Shown piece after piece: positions 46,769 to 56,887 of a DNA stretch of 64,000 bases (position 1 is the first letter of the stretch; each line of letters begins with the position of its first letter). The stretch is from contig LT635915.1 in assembly GCA_900128565.1 (NCBI GenBank), forward strand, positions 1 through 64,000, in the 5' to 3' direction. The position numbers and the translations under genes are program-made. This DNA is from Stramenopiles sp. TOSAG23-6. Lineage: Eukaryota; Sar. Below the pieces are notes generated by a model. It was not told the origin of the DNA. It did no database searches and worked only from the letters and a program-made list of their open reading frames with translations.

Positions 46769-49060
46769 ATGGCAACATCATCGTTTCCAGCTCACCGTAG
46801 TTGCTTACATATATATGTTGTTTTGCTATTACTTTATTTTCCGAGTTTTACTGCGACATATATTGAACTGACAAAAGATTGCCAAGGAAACGACTTGAAG
46901 TTTATTGTTGATCCCAGTATACCTATCGAGGAAATAGAAAAAAACAGTATCACAGGATTATTTTCAAACAATCAAACTGAGTTCATCTGTAACTCTGAGT
47001 GTGACCATGATTTTCGCTGCGCTGGTTTTACGGTCAATTTCAATAGAAAAAAGAAGAATGATTGGATTTGCATCCTGAAGTCGAAAACATGTAACAATCA
47101 CAAAGGAGAGTGTGTAGAAGATACGTGTTTCTTTCACCGAGACTCATGTATTGGCTGGGATGTGCTACTTAATGAAGCAAATCCCAATAGAAGTAAAGTT
47201 TTAAGAATTCAGCAGCTCTTCCATAGAGTTATTCAGAACTTAAGACGTTGCTCTTTCGAGAAACCCAGTGACTGGAGGTCACAATACAACTTTGGTGCAG
47301 TCTTGTTTAACGCCATGGAAAAGGGATATGCTTCACCGGCATTTAGTCAATATGAATATACAATAGAAAATGTCGCTATATTGTTTAAACGTGCAGCTAC
47401 ATTACAACCAGGAGATCCATTTATTCTTTATCCTTTCACAAAGGTTGCAATTATGGTTGGCATAGAAGCAAGTGTTGAGGCTTGGAATTTGGTAACCCCA
47501 GTATTTTTAGCTGCATTTCCACACACAGATAATAAGTGCACACCTGAAACTCCAACTAATTCTAACAATGGGATCTGCGAGCCTTCAACGCAAATTGCAA
47601 TTAACAAAGATACGAATGATCAGTTAATCATTCTTGCCCTTGCTTGGGCAAAGCTTGTCATAAAACTTCGCAAAATAGACATAAAGGATTTGAATAATAT
47701 ACTAACAGTAAAGTCTCCCGTAGACTATATTATAACAGCTAAAACAATTCTTCTTGATATCATTCGACTCTATCATATTGGTAAACTCGATAACCACGGT
47801 GAGACTATAACTGATGCATTCACAACTCTTACAAAGATATCATCTAAAGATTCTAACCCATCCAGGGAGAAGCTTTACCATGATTTCACAAAATTACGAC
47901 GTAAAGAACTTCGAATTGGTTCTGATGCTCACAAAACACAAAAATATTCTAAATATGCTTTGACCGAAGCTTCATTTCTTAATGTAACAACTCAAATATA
48001 TACTTCAGATGTCTTCCGTGAATTAATGTATCATAGACGTATACACGTTCAGCGTGAATTAAAGAAACGCCAGAATACTGGTGATACTAATGTACCTACC
48101 GTACCATATTTGGTCTTTATTGTTGGATTTTCGAGATCAGGGACATCAATGCTTGAAGCGATGCTTTCTACCATTCCACAAGTTCTTGCTCGAGGTGAAA
48201 TTCCTTCATTAGATACAATTGCTCCTTCTCTCAGTACATATTTTCAAACTAATGATAAAAAGCATTTTCCTCCTCTCGCAATACAGCAAATATTGGGACG
48301 CGGGCCAGATGTAAACACAACCGATGCTGATAGCATTGCTTCAATGAGGGCGCAAGGTAATGCAGTACTTGATGCGAAAGCAGCCGAATTTAGAGATATG
48401 TTACTGCGACCACCATATAATGCAAATCTTCATACACATATTACAAACAAATTTCCGGAGCATGCATGGAAATTGGCTGTTTTAAGACTTCTTTATCCTT
48501 ATAGTATTATGGATGATGATAGTGCATCGATACTTAAGAATACGACACGTTTGTCGTTTCTCCAAATGATACGAAATCCACTTGATGTGGCTGTATCTAA
48601 TTATGAAGCTCCTTACTCAGAAAATAACATGGGTTGGACATGGCAGTTTCAAGATATTGCATTAGTTTTATCTCACCACCGAAAATTAATGCTTCATTGG
48701 AGAGCAATTGGAATCGTAACAACAGATATTAGATACGAAGATGTTGTCTTTCACCCTCGTACAGTCATGAAACGTATTTTAAAAGCAATACGACTACCCT
48801 CGGATGAAACTAGTATCGCTGAATGTTTAAATTTCCACTTGTCTAAACGAGTGACACAAACACAAAGTAATCAACAAGTACAACAACCTTTATACTCATC
48901 ATCTGTAGGGCGTTGGAAACATTATACAACTGAAGGAATATTACCGCTAATAAATACTCTCTCGGATGTGATACAAAAAAAAGGAAATATTACAAAGAAT
49001 TCAAGTCAAAATTCCTATGATACTTTTGACTGGTGGCTTCGTCCTGAAGATAGTAATTGA
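46769..49060 (+). CDS. Secretory-pathway sulfotransferase with N-terminal Cys-rich domain
   Basis: 763 aa. A signal peptide or anchor occupies about residues 10-35 (HIYVVLLLLYFPSFTA). Residues about 35-130 are Cys-rich (CNSECDHDFRCAGFTV, then CILKSKTCNNHKGEC), like a PAN/apple module. A helical region of about 300 residues follows. The sulfotransferase fold starts at VPYLVFIVGFSRSGTSMLEA (PAPS 5'-phosphosulfate loop near 452), with the 3'-phosphate motif LQMIRNPLDVAVSNYE near 598 and the later RYEDVVFHP and GRWKHYTT elements. Golgi-lumenal orientation would suit protein or glycan sulfation; it resembles the tyrosylprotein-sulfotransferase/Sulfotransfer_3 group. The acceptor is unknown. Confidence 0.8.
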   Translation: MATSSFPAHRSCLHIYVVLLLLYFPSFTATYIELTKDCQGNDLKFIVDPSIPIEEIEKNSITGLFSNNQTEFICNSECDHDFRCAGFTVNFNRKKKNDWICILKSKTCNNHKGECVEDTCFFHRDSCIGWDVLLNEANPNRSKVLRIQQLFHRVIQNLRRCSFEKPSDWRSQYNFGAVLFNAMEKGYASPAFSQYEYTIENVAILFKRAATLQPGDPFILYPFTKVAIMVGIEASVEAWNLVTPVFLAAFPHTDNKCTPETPTNSNNGICEPSTQIAINKDTNDQLIILALAWAKLVIKLRKIDIKDLNNILTVKSPVDYIITAKTILLDIIRLYHIGKLDNHGETITDAFTTLTKISSKDSNPSREKLYHDFTKLRRKELRIGSDAHKTQKYSKYALTEASFLNVTTQIYTSDVFRELMYHRRIHVQRELKKRQNTGDTNVPTVPYLVFIVGFSRSGTSMLEAMLSTIPQVLARGEIPSLDTIAPSLSTYFQTNDKKHFPPLAIQQILGRGPDVNTTDADSIASMRAQGNAVLDAKAAEFRDMLLRPPYNANLHTHITNKFPEHAWKLAVLRLLYPYSIMDDDSASILKNTTRLSFLQMIRNPLDVAVSNYEAPYSENNMGWTWQFQDIALVLSHHRKLMLHWRAIGIVTTDIRYEDVVFHPRTVMKRILKAIRLPSDETSIAECLNFHLSKRVTQTQSNQQVQQPLYSSSVGRWKHYTTEGILPLINTLSDVIQKKGNITKNSSQNSYDTFDWWLRPEDSN

Positions 49061-49128
49061 CTTCAAATCAACAATACCAGATGTACCAATAAAAGTAAAA
49101 TAAAATATAATCATTCTGACTTTATAAT

Positions 49129-49971
49129 TTATGGTGCTGCAGTTGCAGATTTGAAAAATGTGTATGATAATGTAATACTCTGTACATCTTCCATTTCTGG
49201 GTCATCTAAAAATGCCGGATCTACAAAGAAAAATACTGGCATATCTACTTCTTCATTTCCCTTCAGCCTTTGCTCATCGAAACAAAAACATTGAACTTTG
49301 TTAAAGTATACACCAGCTTTCATTGGAAGTACGTTATACGTCGCTACACCTATAATTGGTTCGGGTGAACTATTTGATGCCGTATAAAAAGCTAAAGCTG
49401 TTTCTCCAGGTACAACCTTCACTGATTTTTGTTGAGCCGTAAAAGACCAAGGTAACGAACTCGACACAGAGGAAGTAAAATTAATAGTAAGAGGTCTTGA
49501 ATCAACAACAGGTGTCATCTTAGCTATTTGGTCTGCTGTTGCTACCCGTGTGGTTCCACCATATCCAGTCGCCTGGCAAAATACTTTATATAGTGGAACA
49601 GCTGCATATGCTAAACCAAATACACTAATTGCGGTCGCAAATAAATACAAAGCGGTATTTTTACCACGCTCATTCTGCTGTTTTCGATAAATATTTTGAG
49701 AAAAGCTCCTACTAAACGAATGCATGTATGGTATAGTGTAGATAATGCTATTAGTGTAACCAATACGTGCACGAAAAGGTACATAATCAGTACGTGGAAC
49801 ACAATATGTTCTTAAAGTGAAGTCTCGACTAGATCTAACGTAACCTTTTGAAAGCAACTTCAAAGATGAAAAATCAAACTTGCCATGGCTTCTAATTGAT
49901 GCAGAATACAAAATATTCGAGGAGGCATGTATATTCATCAAAGAACGTCGGGAAAACATGGGGAAGAGCAT
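49129..49971 (-). CDS. COX11: Cytochrome c oxidase assembly protein COX11/CtaG
   Basis: 280 aa. Delivers copper to the Cu(B) site of cytochrome oxidase subunit 1 at the mitochondrial inner membrane. A long Arg/Ser-rich presequence (about 100 residues) leads to a transmembrane helix (LFATAISVFGLAYAAVPLYK), then FCQATGYGGTTR. The copper-binding pair is in VQCFCFDEQ near residue 227. The C-terminal FFVDPAFLDD and TLSYTFFKS motifs are intact. Everything expected of the family is present. Confidence 0.97.
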   Translation of the reverse strand: MLFPMFSRRSLMNIHASSNILYSASIRSHGKFDFSSLKLLSKGYVRSSRDFTLRTYCVPRTDYVPFRARIGYTNSIIYTIPYMHSFSRSFSQNIYRKQQNERGKNTALYLFATAISVFGLAYAAVPLYKVFCQATGYGGTTRVATADQIAKMTPVVDSRPLTINFTSSVSSSLPWSFTAQQKSVKVVPGETALAFYTASNSSPEPIIGVATYNVLPMKAGVYFNKVQCFCFDEQRLKGNEEVDMPVFFFVDPAFLDDPEMEDVQSITLSYTFFKSATAAP

Positions 49972-50232
49972 TATAACCTGAAGCTACTTGTAGAACGATT
50001 CAAAGTTGCTCATGCGTTCTGGGCTTGCTGCTTGTTTCTGTTGTGACCGAATCGAAATACAAGTCAAGTCAGATTGTCATTTGAGATTTCTCTACGGTAC
50101 CAGTCAGCTTACCAATTACAGTATTCAATATCCTACAGTCAGCGGTGTGATATAATATAAATTATATTACTTTAGATTTCGTTCACACTCAATGCATTTA
50201 CACATGCATATTTAGAACGCAATAGCGTTACA
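49972..50232. promoter_or_regulatory. Divergent promoter, COX11 and pseudouridine synthase
   Basis: 261 bp with no gene. GGTACC lies near 50097 and an AT-rich tract near 50150-50170. Neither CACGTG nor TTTGAC is present. Confidence 0.4.
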
Positions 50233-52044
50233 ATGAGTGCAGATTCGGAGTGCAAACTATATAGATATGAAAGCACTAAAGTTCAAGGTAGTATAAAGCA
50301 ACCACTTGAAATCCGGCATTTTTTATCTGCTGCGGTAGAAGAAGCTAAAGGGGCATTATCATTTGATGAGTTAACGAGGACTTTGACGGTATATAATGCC
50401 ACTTTGTCCAAATCAGCTATTTTGCGACTTCGATGTCGCGGTTTTCTTTTATGGTCTCTCGAAAAAGAAGGAAGAGTTATCAGCAAAAAGGCCGCAAAAC
50501 GCTTAGCTAAAGCAGCGAGAAATCGTACACCTGAGGCACGTGCTTTTCGCAAAGAAAAGAGAATGAAATCCAAAGCTATTAAGCGGAGTATATCTAGTGT
50601 AAATAAAACCAATGCGCTTTCTTCATATCGTGATGGCCGAAATGTAAGAAATGTTCAAGCAGATAGATCTGTCAAAGTTATCATTCTTCCCACTTCCGTT
50701 CGCTTTGGTAATATTACTATGCGTCTCCGTGCTGTAGCTCCTTATGTTTATAAATTTGAGTGTGCAGCCAAAGAGCGATGGGTGGGTGAATCATTATTGA
50801 ACATACTTAGACGCGCATTTACGAACGGAGATAATTCTTTACCTCTTGAGTATTATACTGCAGCAATATCCGCCGGTACACTAACTATTGATGATGCCCA
50901 AACGAGTCCTGACACAATCATACATCAAGGTGCAATTTTACGTCATACTCTTATTCGTCGAGAACCTCCTGTGTGGGTAACACAACACTCTGTTGCTCAA
51001 GTTAATGATGTGGATAATTCAAGTGATAGTAAAGGTGGTATAAATAATGTTGATATCTCAAACGAAAACTGTTTTTCTAAATATATACATATTAAGTGGA
51101 TAGGAGACGTTGGTGTTGTAAATAAACCTGCTGGAATGCCAGTTCATCCGTGTGGTCCATATCGTCACAATTCTGTTTTACATTCGCTTGAAACGCAATT
51201 GTCCCAAACAGTGCGAAGTAATTCATCTAGGGAAGATAATTTTCAATACAAGAAATTTAAAAGAGATTTAGATAATGATAGTAAAAATGACGTGAAGTTG
51301 TACCCTGCACATCGTCTTGATAGACTAACTAGTGGTTTGTTACTGATTTGTCGTACAGTCGAAGCAGTGCGTGAATTATCTTCAAAGATTAAATTAGCAA
51401 CTGATTCTACCAACAAAGATGTATCTAATGTATCAAATACTTCAAGGTTTTGTCGCAAACGCTATGTAGCACGTGTCGCAGGATTTTTTCCTGATGGTGT
51501 AGTGAATTGTGATGAACGAATTCATAAACTTGAATCTTCGTCTTCTCGTCGTTGCTGTCATCCTGATGGGCAATATGCTCGCACAAGCTTCAAGCGTATG
51601 CATTATTCTACAAATACAAGTGAAAACCATGATAAAGAACACAAGGATATTGGATATAGTATTGTAGAATGTTTCCCAGAAACTGGGCGTACACATCAAA
51701 TTAGATGTCATTTGAGTCATATTGGTTTTCCTATTGAAAATGATCCTATCTATGCTGATGATGGTAGTAACTCACAGTGGGTTGAACGAAATAGTTCAAA
51801 AATAGAAGACATGAAAGTGGCACTACGACGTTTTAAAAAATGGCAAACGAGTCAACTTGAATTACTAATACGAGAAAATAATCAATGTAATCAAAATGAA
51901 TTGCAGAACTTGAAAAATATTGACTGTGGTCCAAAGTTTTCTCATGAACAGCTGTACTGTACCGGTATCTGGCTTCATGCATTGAGTTATGATATTAATG
52001 GTAGACATTATGAAGTTCCTTTACCCGAATGGGCAATAAAGTAA
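50233..52044 (+). CDS. RluA-family RNA pseudouridine synthase
   Basis: 603 aa. Converts uridine to pseudouridine in rRNA or tRNA. The catalytic motif YPAHRLDRLTSGLLL near residues 355-370 holds the conserved Asp. GDVGVVNKPAGMPVHPCG precedes it, and KRYVARVAGFFP plus ETGRTHQIRCHLSHIGFPIE follow in the usual order. The N-terminal ~260 residues contain a basic segment and a region like the S4-type or RIB2/PUS8-PUS9 N-domain; I cannot choose between RPUSD2-like and Pus9-like. Several Ser/Asn-rich inserts enlarge the catalytic domain. A 33-bp duplication begins at its stop codon. Confidence 0.9.
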   Translation: MSADSECKLYRYESTKVQGSIKQPLEIRHFLSAAVEEAKGALSFDELTRTLTVYNATLSKSAILRLRCRGFLLWSLEKEGRVISKKAAKRLAKAARNRTPEARAFRKEKRMKSKAIKRSISSVNKTNALSSYRDGRNVRNVQADRSVKVIILPTSVRFGNITMRLRAVAPYVYKFECAAKERWVGESLLNILRRAFTNGDNSLPLEYYTAAISAGTLTIDDAQTSPDTIIHQGAILRHTLIRREPPVWVTQHSVAQVNDVDNSSDSKGGINNVDISNENCFSKYIHIKWIGDVGVVNKPAGMPVHPCGPYRHNSVLHSLETQLSQTVRSNSSREDNFQYKKFKRDLDNDSKNDVKLYPAHRLDRLTSGLLLICRTVEAVRELSSKIKLATDSTNKDVSNVSNTSRFCRKRYVARVAGFFPDGVVNCDERIHKLESSSSRRCCHPDGQYARTSFKRMHYSTNTSENHDKEHKDIGYSIVECFPETGRTHQIRCHLSHIGFPIENDPIYADDGSNSQWVERNSSKIEDMKVALRRFKKWQTSQLELLIRENNQCNQNELQNLKNIDCGPKFSHEQLYCTGIWLHALSYDINGRHYEVPLPEWAIK

Positions 52045-52106
52045 TCAATGATATATAAAAAAAATAATGAAAAGTAATCAATGATATATAAAAAAAATAA
52101 TGAAAA
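52041..52106. repeat. 33-bp direct duplication spanning a stop codon
   Basis: GTAATCAATGATATATAAA... occurs at 52041-52073 and again at 52074-52106, identical over almost the whole unit. The first copy includes the TAA stop of the pseudouridine synthase, so the stop and adjacent 3' UTR are duplicated. Confidence 0.9.
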
Positions 52107-52124
52107 ACTGTATACGGAAATGTA

Positions 52125-53597
52125 TTATGTATTAATTAAAAGACATTCATGTGATCTAGCCTCCACATTAGCAAAATCAACAACTTTGTTATTATCTAAA
52201 AGTAAAACCGTTTCAGCTAAGTTCATCGCAGGGCAAATGTGTGTTGGTACCAAATATACTTCCTGGCCACGCTCGAGTTTCTTCAATAAAGTAACACCTG
52301 TACTATTATCTGTAGATTCATTTTTAATATTATCTGTAGATTCATTTGTTGACTCAACACCAGTGACAAAATCATCAGATCGCCTTAAACCTATCTCTGA
52401 CCCTTGGCATGAGGCATCTAGAGGCAAATGTTCTTCACTGGGTGATAATGGAAGCAGCTGTTGATGACCAATGACTAAACAAGGAGGATTCCCAGGGTCA
52501 ATTGGAATTGTTTTCGATCCAGCGTCAATTGTAGCATATTGCGGCATTGGATTTGATAAAACTCTAGACATTACCACAGCAGCAGGAACCAATGACAAGT
52601 CTTCATTTTCTAAATCACTTTTTAAATCATGTAAAACAACTGTTCCAGCAGAAGTCCGATGAATACCAGAACTTTTTAGACCACAATGTTCTAAAGAAGC
52701 TGTTAAGGAAGGAGTTCCTGATGTAATTACTTCGTGCGTTTCTATCCCTTTGTTAGTAGCTATCGCGACAATATTTAGTAATTGATCATATAAAGTATGT
52801 ACCTTACTCTTACGAGAAGCACCTCCATTCCAAGTGCCTGCATGTCCATCATACATATGAAGGCCTCTGTAACAAATATTATGCTTTGCTGTTGTTTCCA
52901 TAATAGAAATAATATCAGCAACTACAAGTGAAGTGCTCTTATTTTCATCATTATCACGATGTAACATTTGGATCCCAGTACGATTTTGGCCACAATTCAA
53001 GTCAATGAAAATACCAATATTCCATTTTTTTTTAAAATTAGACGAAGCTAAAGAAGTAATCGCTGCTACCTCCAAAACTCCTTTCGTATCTTCAACGAGA
53101 ACTGAAAAATTGATATCTGGGTATGTACATACTATTTCAGCATATCGATAAAGATTGGCACCACGCAACGACATTGCTAAGAGAATGTCTGTCTCTTGAC
53201 CGAAGCCTTCTTTAGTCATAGTACGTGCTAGACATTCAGCTTCTTTTGTTGTGGCACACTTAAAATTATGTATTCCTAATGAGGAGAGCTCCCGCCATAT
53301 TTCTGGAACCTTTGTGGTTTTTATATGTGGTCGCCACCTGTTAGGATCCCCGCCACAAAGAGCCAATATAGCATTGCAATTTGATCGAACCTTGTCAAGG
53401 TGAACACAAACTACTGGTGATAAGATACGCCGTGCAATAGACGCTGGTAACGCATAGTCGTTGACTTTTAATATTTTGCCTAGACGAGATGTTTCACAGA
53501 CATTTTTCAAGCCAACGCTACTTACATACCTCACCAAACGGTTTTTAATTCTTCTAAAATTAGAAATATGAGGTGACAATCGTTGAGAATGAAGCAT
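52125..53597 (-). CDS. D-threonine aldolase / D-serine dehydratase-like PLP enzyme (fold type III)
   Basis: 490 aa. The alanine-racemase-like barrel has the PLP lysine in WRPHIKTTK (Lys93), then GLHMYDGHAG, VITSGTPSL and the phosphate-site stretch IHRTSAGTVVLHD. The C-terminal beta domain carries PTHICPAMN, the His-x-Cys metal pair typical of D-threonine aldolase and eukaryotic D-serine dehydratase. The reaction is cleavage of D-3-hydroxy-amino acids or D-serine deamination; which one cannot be read by eye. The first ~45 residues are Arg/Ser/Val-rich, so mitochondrial import is possible. A 24-bp tandem duplication (52305-52352) encodes an extra NESTDN. Confidence 0.88.
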   Translation of the reverse strand: MLHSQRLSPHISNFRRIKNRLVRYVSSVGLKNVCETSRLGKILKVNDYALPASIARRILSPVVCVHLDKVRSNCNAILALCGGDPNRWRPHIKTTKVPEIWRELSSLGIHNFKCATTKEAECLARTMTKEGFGQETDILLAMSLRGANLYRYAEIVCTYPDINFSVLVEDTKGVLEVAAITSLASSNFKKKWNIGIFIDLNCGQNRTGIQMLHRDNDENKSTSLVVADIISIMETTAKHNICYRGLHMYDGHAGTWNGGASRKSKVHTLYDQLLNIVAIATNKGIETHEVITSGTPSLTASLEHCGLKSSGIHRTSAGTVVLHDLKSDLENEDLSLVPAAVVMSRVLSNPMPQYATIDAGSKTIPIDPGNPPCLVIGHQQLLPLSPSEEHLPLDASCQGSEIGLRRSDDFVTGVESTNESTDNIKNESTDNSTGVTLLKKLERGQEVYLVPTHICPAMNLAETVLLLDNNKVVDFANVEARSHECLLINT

Positions 53598-53878
53598 ATT
53601 ATAATGACTGTTCGTCGCTTTCGTTCACGAAAGGAAAATGAGGAAAATAATATCTGGCTATCGTAGCAAAGGCGATAGCAGCACACCAAGTGATCGGAGA
53701 CCATTCAAACCAAAGTCTTGCGTCAGCTGATGTCAACAGCTGACCGTCATTTCGGATTTGACCAGTGCGCAATTTTTGTAACTGTAAAAACGACAAGCAA
53801 AAGGATTTATAATCCAAAGGGTTTATTACCTTTGTATAATCTCATCTAGAATTTTGTACTACATATTAGATTGCAAAA
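53598..53878. promoter_or_regulatory. Divergent promoter, D-threonine aldolase-like and coiled-coil genes
   Basis: 281 bp. TTTGAC at 53757-53762 and TCAGCTGA near 53724 are visible. A hydrophobic minus-strand open frame (53599-53817) lies inside and is discussed as a possible spliced small protein. Confidence 0.4.
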
Positions 53879-56800
53879 ATGCCGCAGGGAAAACCAAAGT
53901 CAGTTCTACAGGTACTTAAAGATGAGTTAGAAGCTGCGCGTGAGAAAATAGAAGATCGTGATCGTCTTGCACAAGAAGTTTTAGCTCTCAAGGTCAAGTG
54001 TGCTAATGCGGGTGAGTTAGAAAAAGCTATGATTGCAATGAAACGGGAAATGGAGGAAGCAAATACTAGAGCTGATACCATAGAAAATAGAATGTCTGAT
54101 GTTCAGAAAGAAAAGCTAAATTTGGAGGAGCAACTAAAAACTATCGACAAAACACTGAAAATGAAACTTTATGCTATTCGACGTCTTGAGAAAAACATGT
54201 CATGGGAAAAACGCGCTTTAGAAAGTTCGAAGAATAAGGTTCGGGAAATGGAGCGCAAGAATAAAATGTTGGATGCAAGTGCTAAACTTGATCGAGAATT
54301 AAAAGAAAAGATGGAAGCTGATCTTAAGGATCAAACAGGACAGGTCACTAGAGAGCGTGCACTTCGTTTGCTGCAGTTACACAAACACGAACGAGTTGTC
54401 CGTAAGCAACAGGAACTTATAAATACAGCAGTTGGATTACCAGAAAAAGCAAAACTGTATGAGAAACTTGTTGATGCCATGAAACAAGAAATGATTATTA
54501 TGAAACAAGCTATTAAAGTTGAACAAGGAATGAATAATTCTCTAGAAGAAGAATTAGAACGTAATACAATAAAGATTGCGAACTTAGAGTCTCGCAGTAA
54601 AGATATGGAACGAGTAATCCGCAAACGAGCCCGGGAAAACCAAGAATGGCGTGATCGGTTTGATAATTTACGTAGCAAATTTGAGTGGATGCAGTCAAAA
54701 CTTGTTAGTCGACTCCGTGGAATGAATTCGGCATCAGAAGTAGCTGAAGTAATGGCAGTAACTGCTCCTGCAATTCCATCAATGCTTGACTCTGACTGGG
54801 GTTTTGGAGACGGAAGAAATAGAGATCGTTTAGATGCCTTACCAAATTATATGAGCAATACACATAGTCACCAACAGCGTATTCGTGGTAAACCACCCCA
54901 AGAAGTTATGTCTATCCTGGAAAATGAATTATTGGGTCATCAAGAGACATTGCAAAATCTTAGACATGAATTAGACGAACGAATTAAAGAGCATTCTGCC
55001 TCAGAACTTCGCCGTGAAGCATTAGTAAAACAGGTTGAAGTCAAGCTCCTTGAAGTTAATCAGAAAAAAGAAATTCGGGACGCAGCAAATATAGACCTAG
55101 AAACTCTCGTAAAAAAATTATTTGATGTTCGAGCAGAAGCACGACAAAGGACAGATTTGCTTCGTCGACGACGTGTACGAGAACAAGAGGAAAAAGATCC
55201 ATATGCAGCACCTAGAAAATTAAAGCGAGGGTACAAACTTCCAGATACTCACACAGCTGCAATTAGAGTACAAGCTGCGAGTCGAAGTCGACATGCACGT
55301 CGATCATTTGTAGAAAAAATGGAAACTCTTCAAACAAATCTTCAGTCTGAAATTGATGAACAAAAACGTGTATGTGCTGAATTTCCAGGACAAATTGAGA
55401 GACTTGAGGAAGTTTTATCTGGGATGGAAACAAAACTGACTCTACAACGTGATGCCACTTTTGAAATAGCAGGTAAGATTCGAGAATTGAGAGTAAAACG
55501 CATTCCTCGCGAAGAGAAACTCCTCGAAGCCAAGGCAGAGGGGTTACAGGATGCTAAACGACAAGTAGATCAGGCAAATATGAATTTTGAATTTGGTTTA
55601 GCTGATACACTTACATCAACAATAGAATACGGTTTACAGGGTCATATGGGAATCCCAAATGGAAATTTAAGTTCAATAGTAATACCTGAAGACACCGCAG
55701 TGTCGATGCAAAGCAAATTTACATACTCTGCGAAAAGCGCTGCCAAAGTAGATGCAGCAATCGCTAATTTAACTGAATCAATAGCAAAAGAACGGGGGTG
55801 GAATTCAGGGGGGCATGGAGCACCTAGATATGGATTGAAACGTAGTTTACCTGGAAAGCCCTTAGCATTTCCAGCCCTACTACCTCCTCGGGTAAGACGT
55901 AGTTTAAGAGATCACGAACGCCAAGTTCTTTTGGATGCAATGGTAAATGGTGAATTTGATGAAGAATGGGATGAAAATGATGAGGATGGAGATATAATTG
56001 ATAACAGCATGTCAGTATATAGCCGCAATGTCTCACGTCAGTCATCTCGAATGACATCACGAATGCCAACATCGCGGACATCAATTAGTGCTGAAACAAA
56101 CATACATTCTTCAATGGAACAGAATTTGGCTAATGACAGCAATGAATACAATTTCAGCAAACAATCACTTTCAGCAGATAAAGCCCATGCCTTGCTTCGC
56201 AATATACTTTCGGGTCCAGAATCTCCATGGGGTGTTGATGACTCATTTAATAGATCTGAACACAAAAGTGTAACAAACTTCAGTACTTTGCCAAAATTAG
56301 GTGCCATCAAATATAAACGACCAGAACGAGAAAATATCGATGATGGAATAAGTGTTTCAACAAAAGATGGATCTGGTAATATAAGTGCTAGATCTGGTAA
56401 TATAAGTGCTAGATCTGGTAATATAAGTGCTAGATCGAGTAGCGTCTTGAGTATAAAATCAGGCGTTGGTTTTCGAGGTAGGTCAAGTAACAACTTCAGT
56501 AGAAAAGCATCAACCCGTAAAAAAACACCAAAGTCTCTGCGTTCGGTATCAAGGAAGAGTAGTACTTATGGTTCCAGAAGATCAGCTGCAAAAGCATCAT
56601 TTGGAAGTGAAGGAACTTCAGCCAACAACAATTTCACTCAAAGTACAAACCGAAAAGGTTCAATGTTTCTTGCTGGCCAAGCAAAGAGTGATTATATGGT
56701 TAACGCAGATGACATTCAACGTCAGTTACCTGTTGATACACGAGGATCTGCGAAGATGGTAGTATCTAGAATTAGAAAGTCTATACAGGAAGCAGAGCTC

Positions 56801-56887
56801 TCAAAAAGAGAGATTGTCCCGGAGGACGAAGTATCAAATAGTACAAGTGGAACGAGTATCCAGCAAGCACAAGAAGTAAAAATATAA
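53879..56887 (+). CDS. Long coiled-coil protein with an IQ motif
   Basis: 1002 aa. From residue 8 to about 290 and again from about 345 to 570 the chain is a heptad-rich coiled coil (KDELEAAREKIEDRDRLAQE start). A single IQ-like motif, AAIRVQAASRSRHARRSFVE, is near 460. The last 300 residues are Ser/Arg-rich and disordered, with a 21-bp x3 in-frame repeat (56370-56432) encoding GNISARS. Such proteins serve as cytoskeletal or ciliary structural elements; there is no enzymatic motif. I know no specific family. Confidence 0.8.
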   Translation: MPQGKPKSVLQVLKDELEAAREKIEDRDRLAQEVLALKVKCANAGELEKAMIAMKREMEEANTRADTIENRMSDVQKEKLNLEEQLKTIDKTLKMKLYAIRRLEKNMSWEKRALESSKNKVREMERKNKMLDASAKLDRELKEKMEADLKDQTGQVTRERALRLLQLHKHERVVRKQQELINTAVGLPEKAKLYEKLVDAMKQEMIIMKQAIKVEQGMNNSLEEELERNTIKIANLESRSKDMERVIRKRARENQEWRDRFDNLRSKFEWMQSKLVSRLRGMNSASEVAEVMAVTAPAIPSMLDSDWGFGDGRNRDRLDALPNYMSNTHSHQQRIRGKPPQEVMSILENELLGHQETLQNLRHELDERIKEHSASELRREALVKQVEVKLLEVNQKKEIRDAANIDLETLVKKLFDVRAEARQRTDLLRRRRVREQEEKDPYAAPRKLKRGYKLPDTHTAAIRVQAASRSRHARRSFVEKMETLQTNLQSEIDEQKRVCAEFPGQIERLEEVLSGMETKLTLQRDATFEIAGKIRELRVKRIPREEKLLEAKAEGLQDAKRQVDQANMNFEFGLADTLTSTIEYGLQGHMGIPNGNLSSIVIPEDTAVSMQSKFTYSAKSAAKVDAAIANLTESIAKERGWNSGGHGAPRYGLKRSLPGKPLAFPALLPPRVRRSLRDHERQVLLDAMVNGEFDEEWDENDEDGDIIDNSMSVYSRNVSRQSSRMTSRMPTSRTSISAETNIHSSMEQNLANDSNEYNFSKQSLSADKAHALLRNILSGPESPWGVDDSFNRSEHKSVTNFSTLPKLGAIKYKRPERENIDDGISVSTKDGSGNISARSGNISARSGNISARSSSVLSIKSGVGFRGRSSNNFSRKASTRKKTPKSLRSVSRKSSTYGSRRSAAKASFGSEGTSANNNFTQSTNRKGSMFLAGQAKSDYMVNADDIQRQLPVDTRGSAKMVVSRIRKSIQEAELSKREIVPEDEVSNSTSGTSIQQAQEVKI

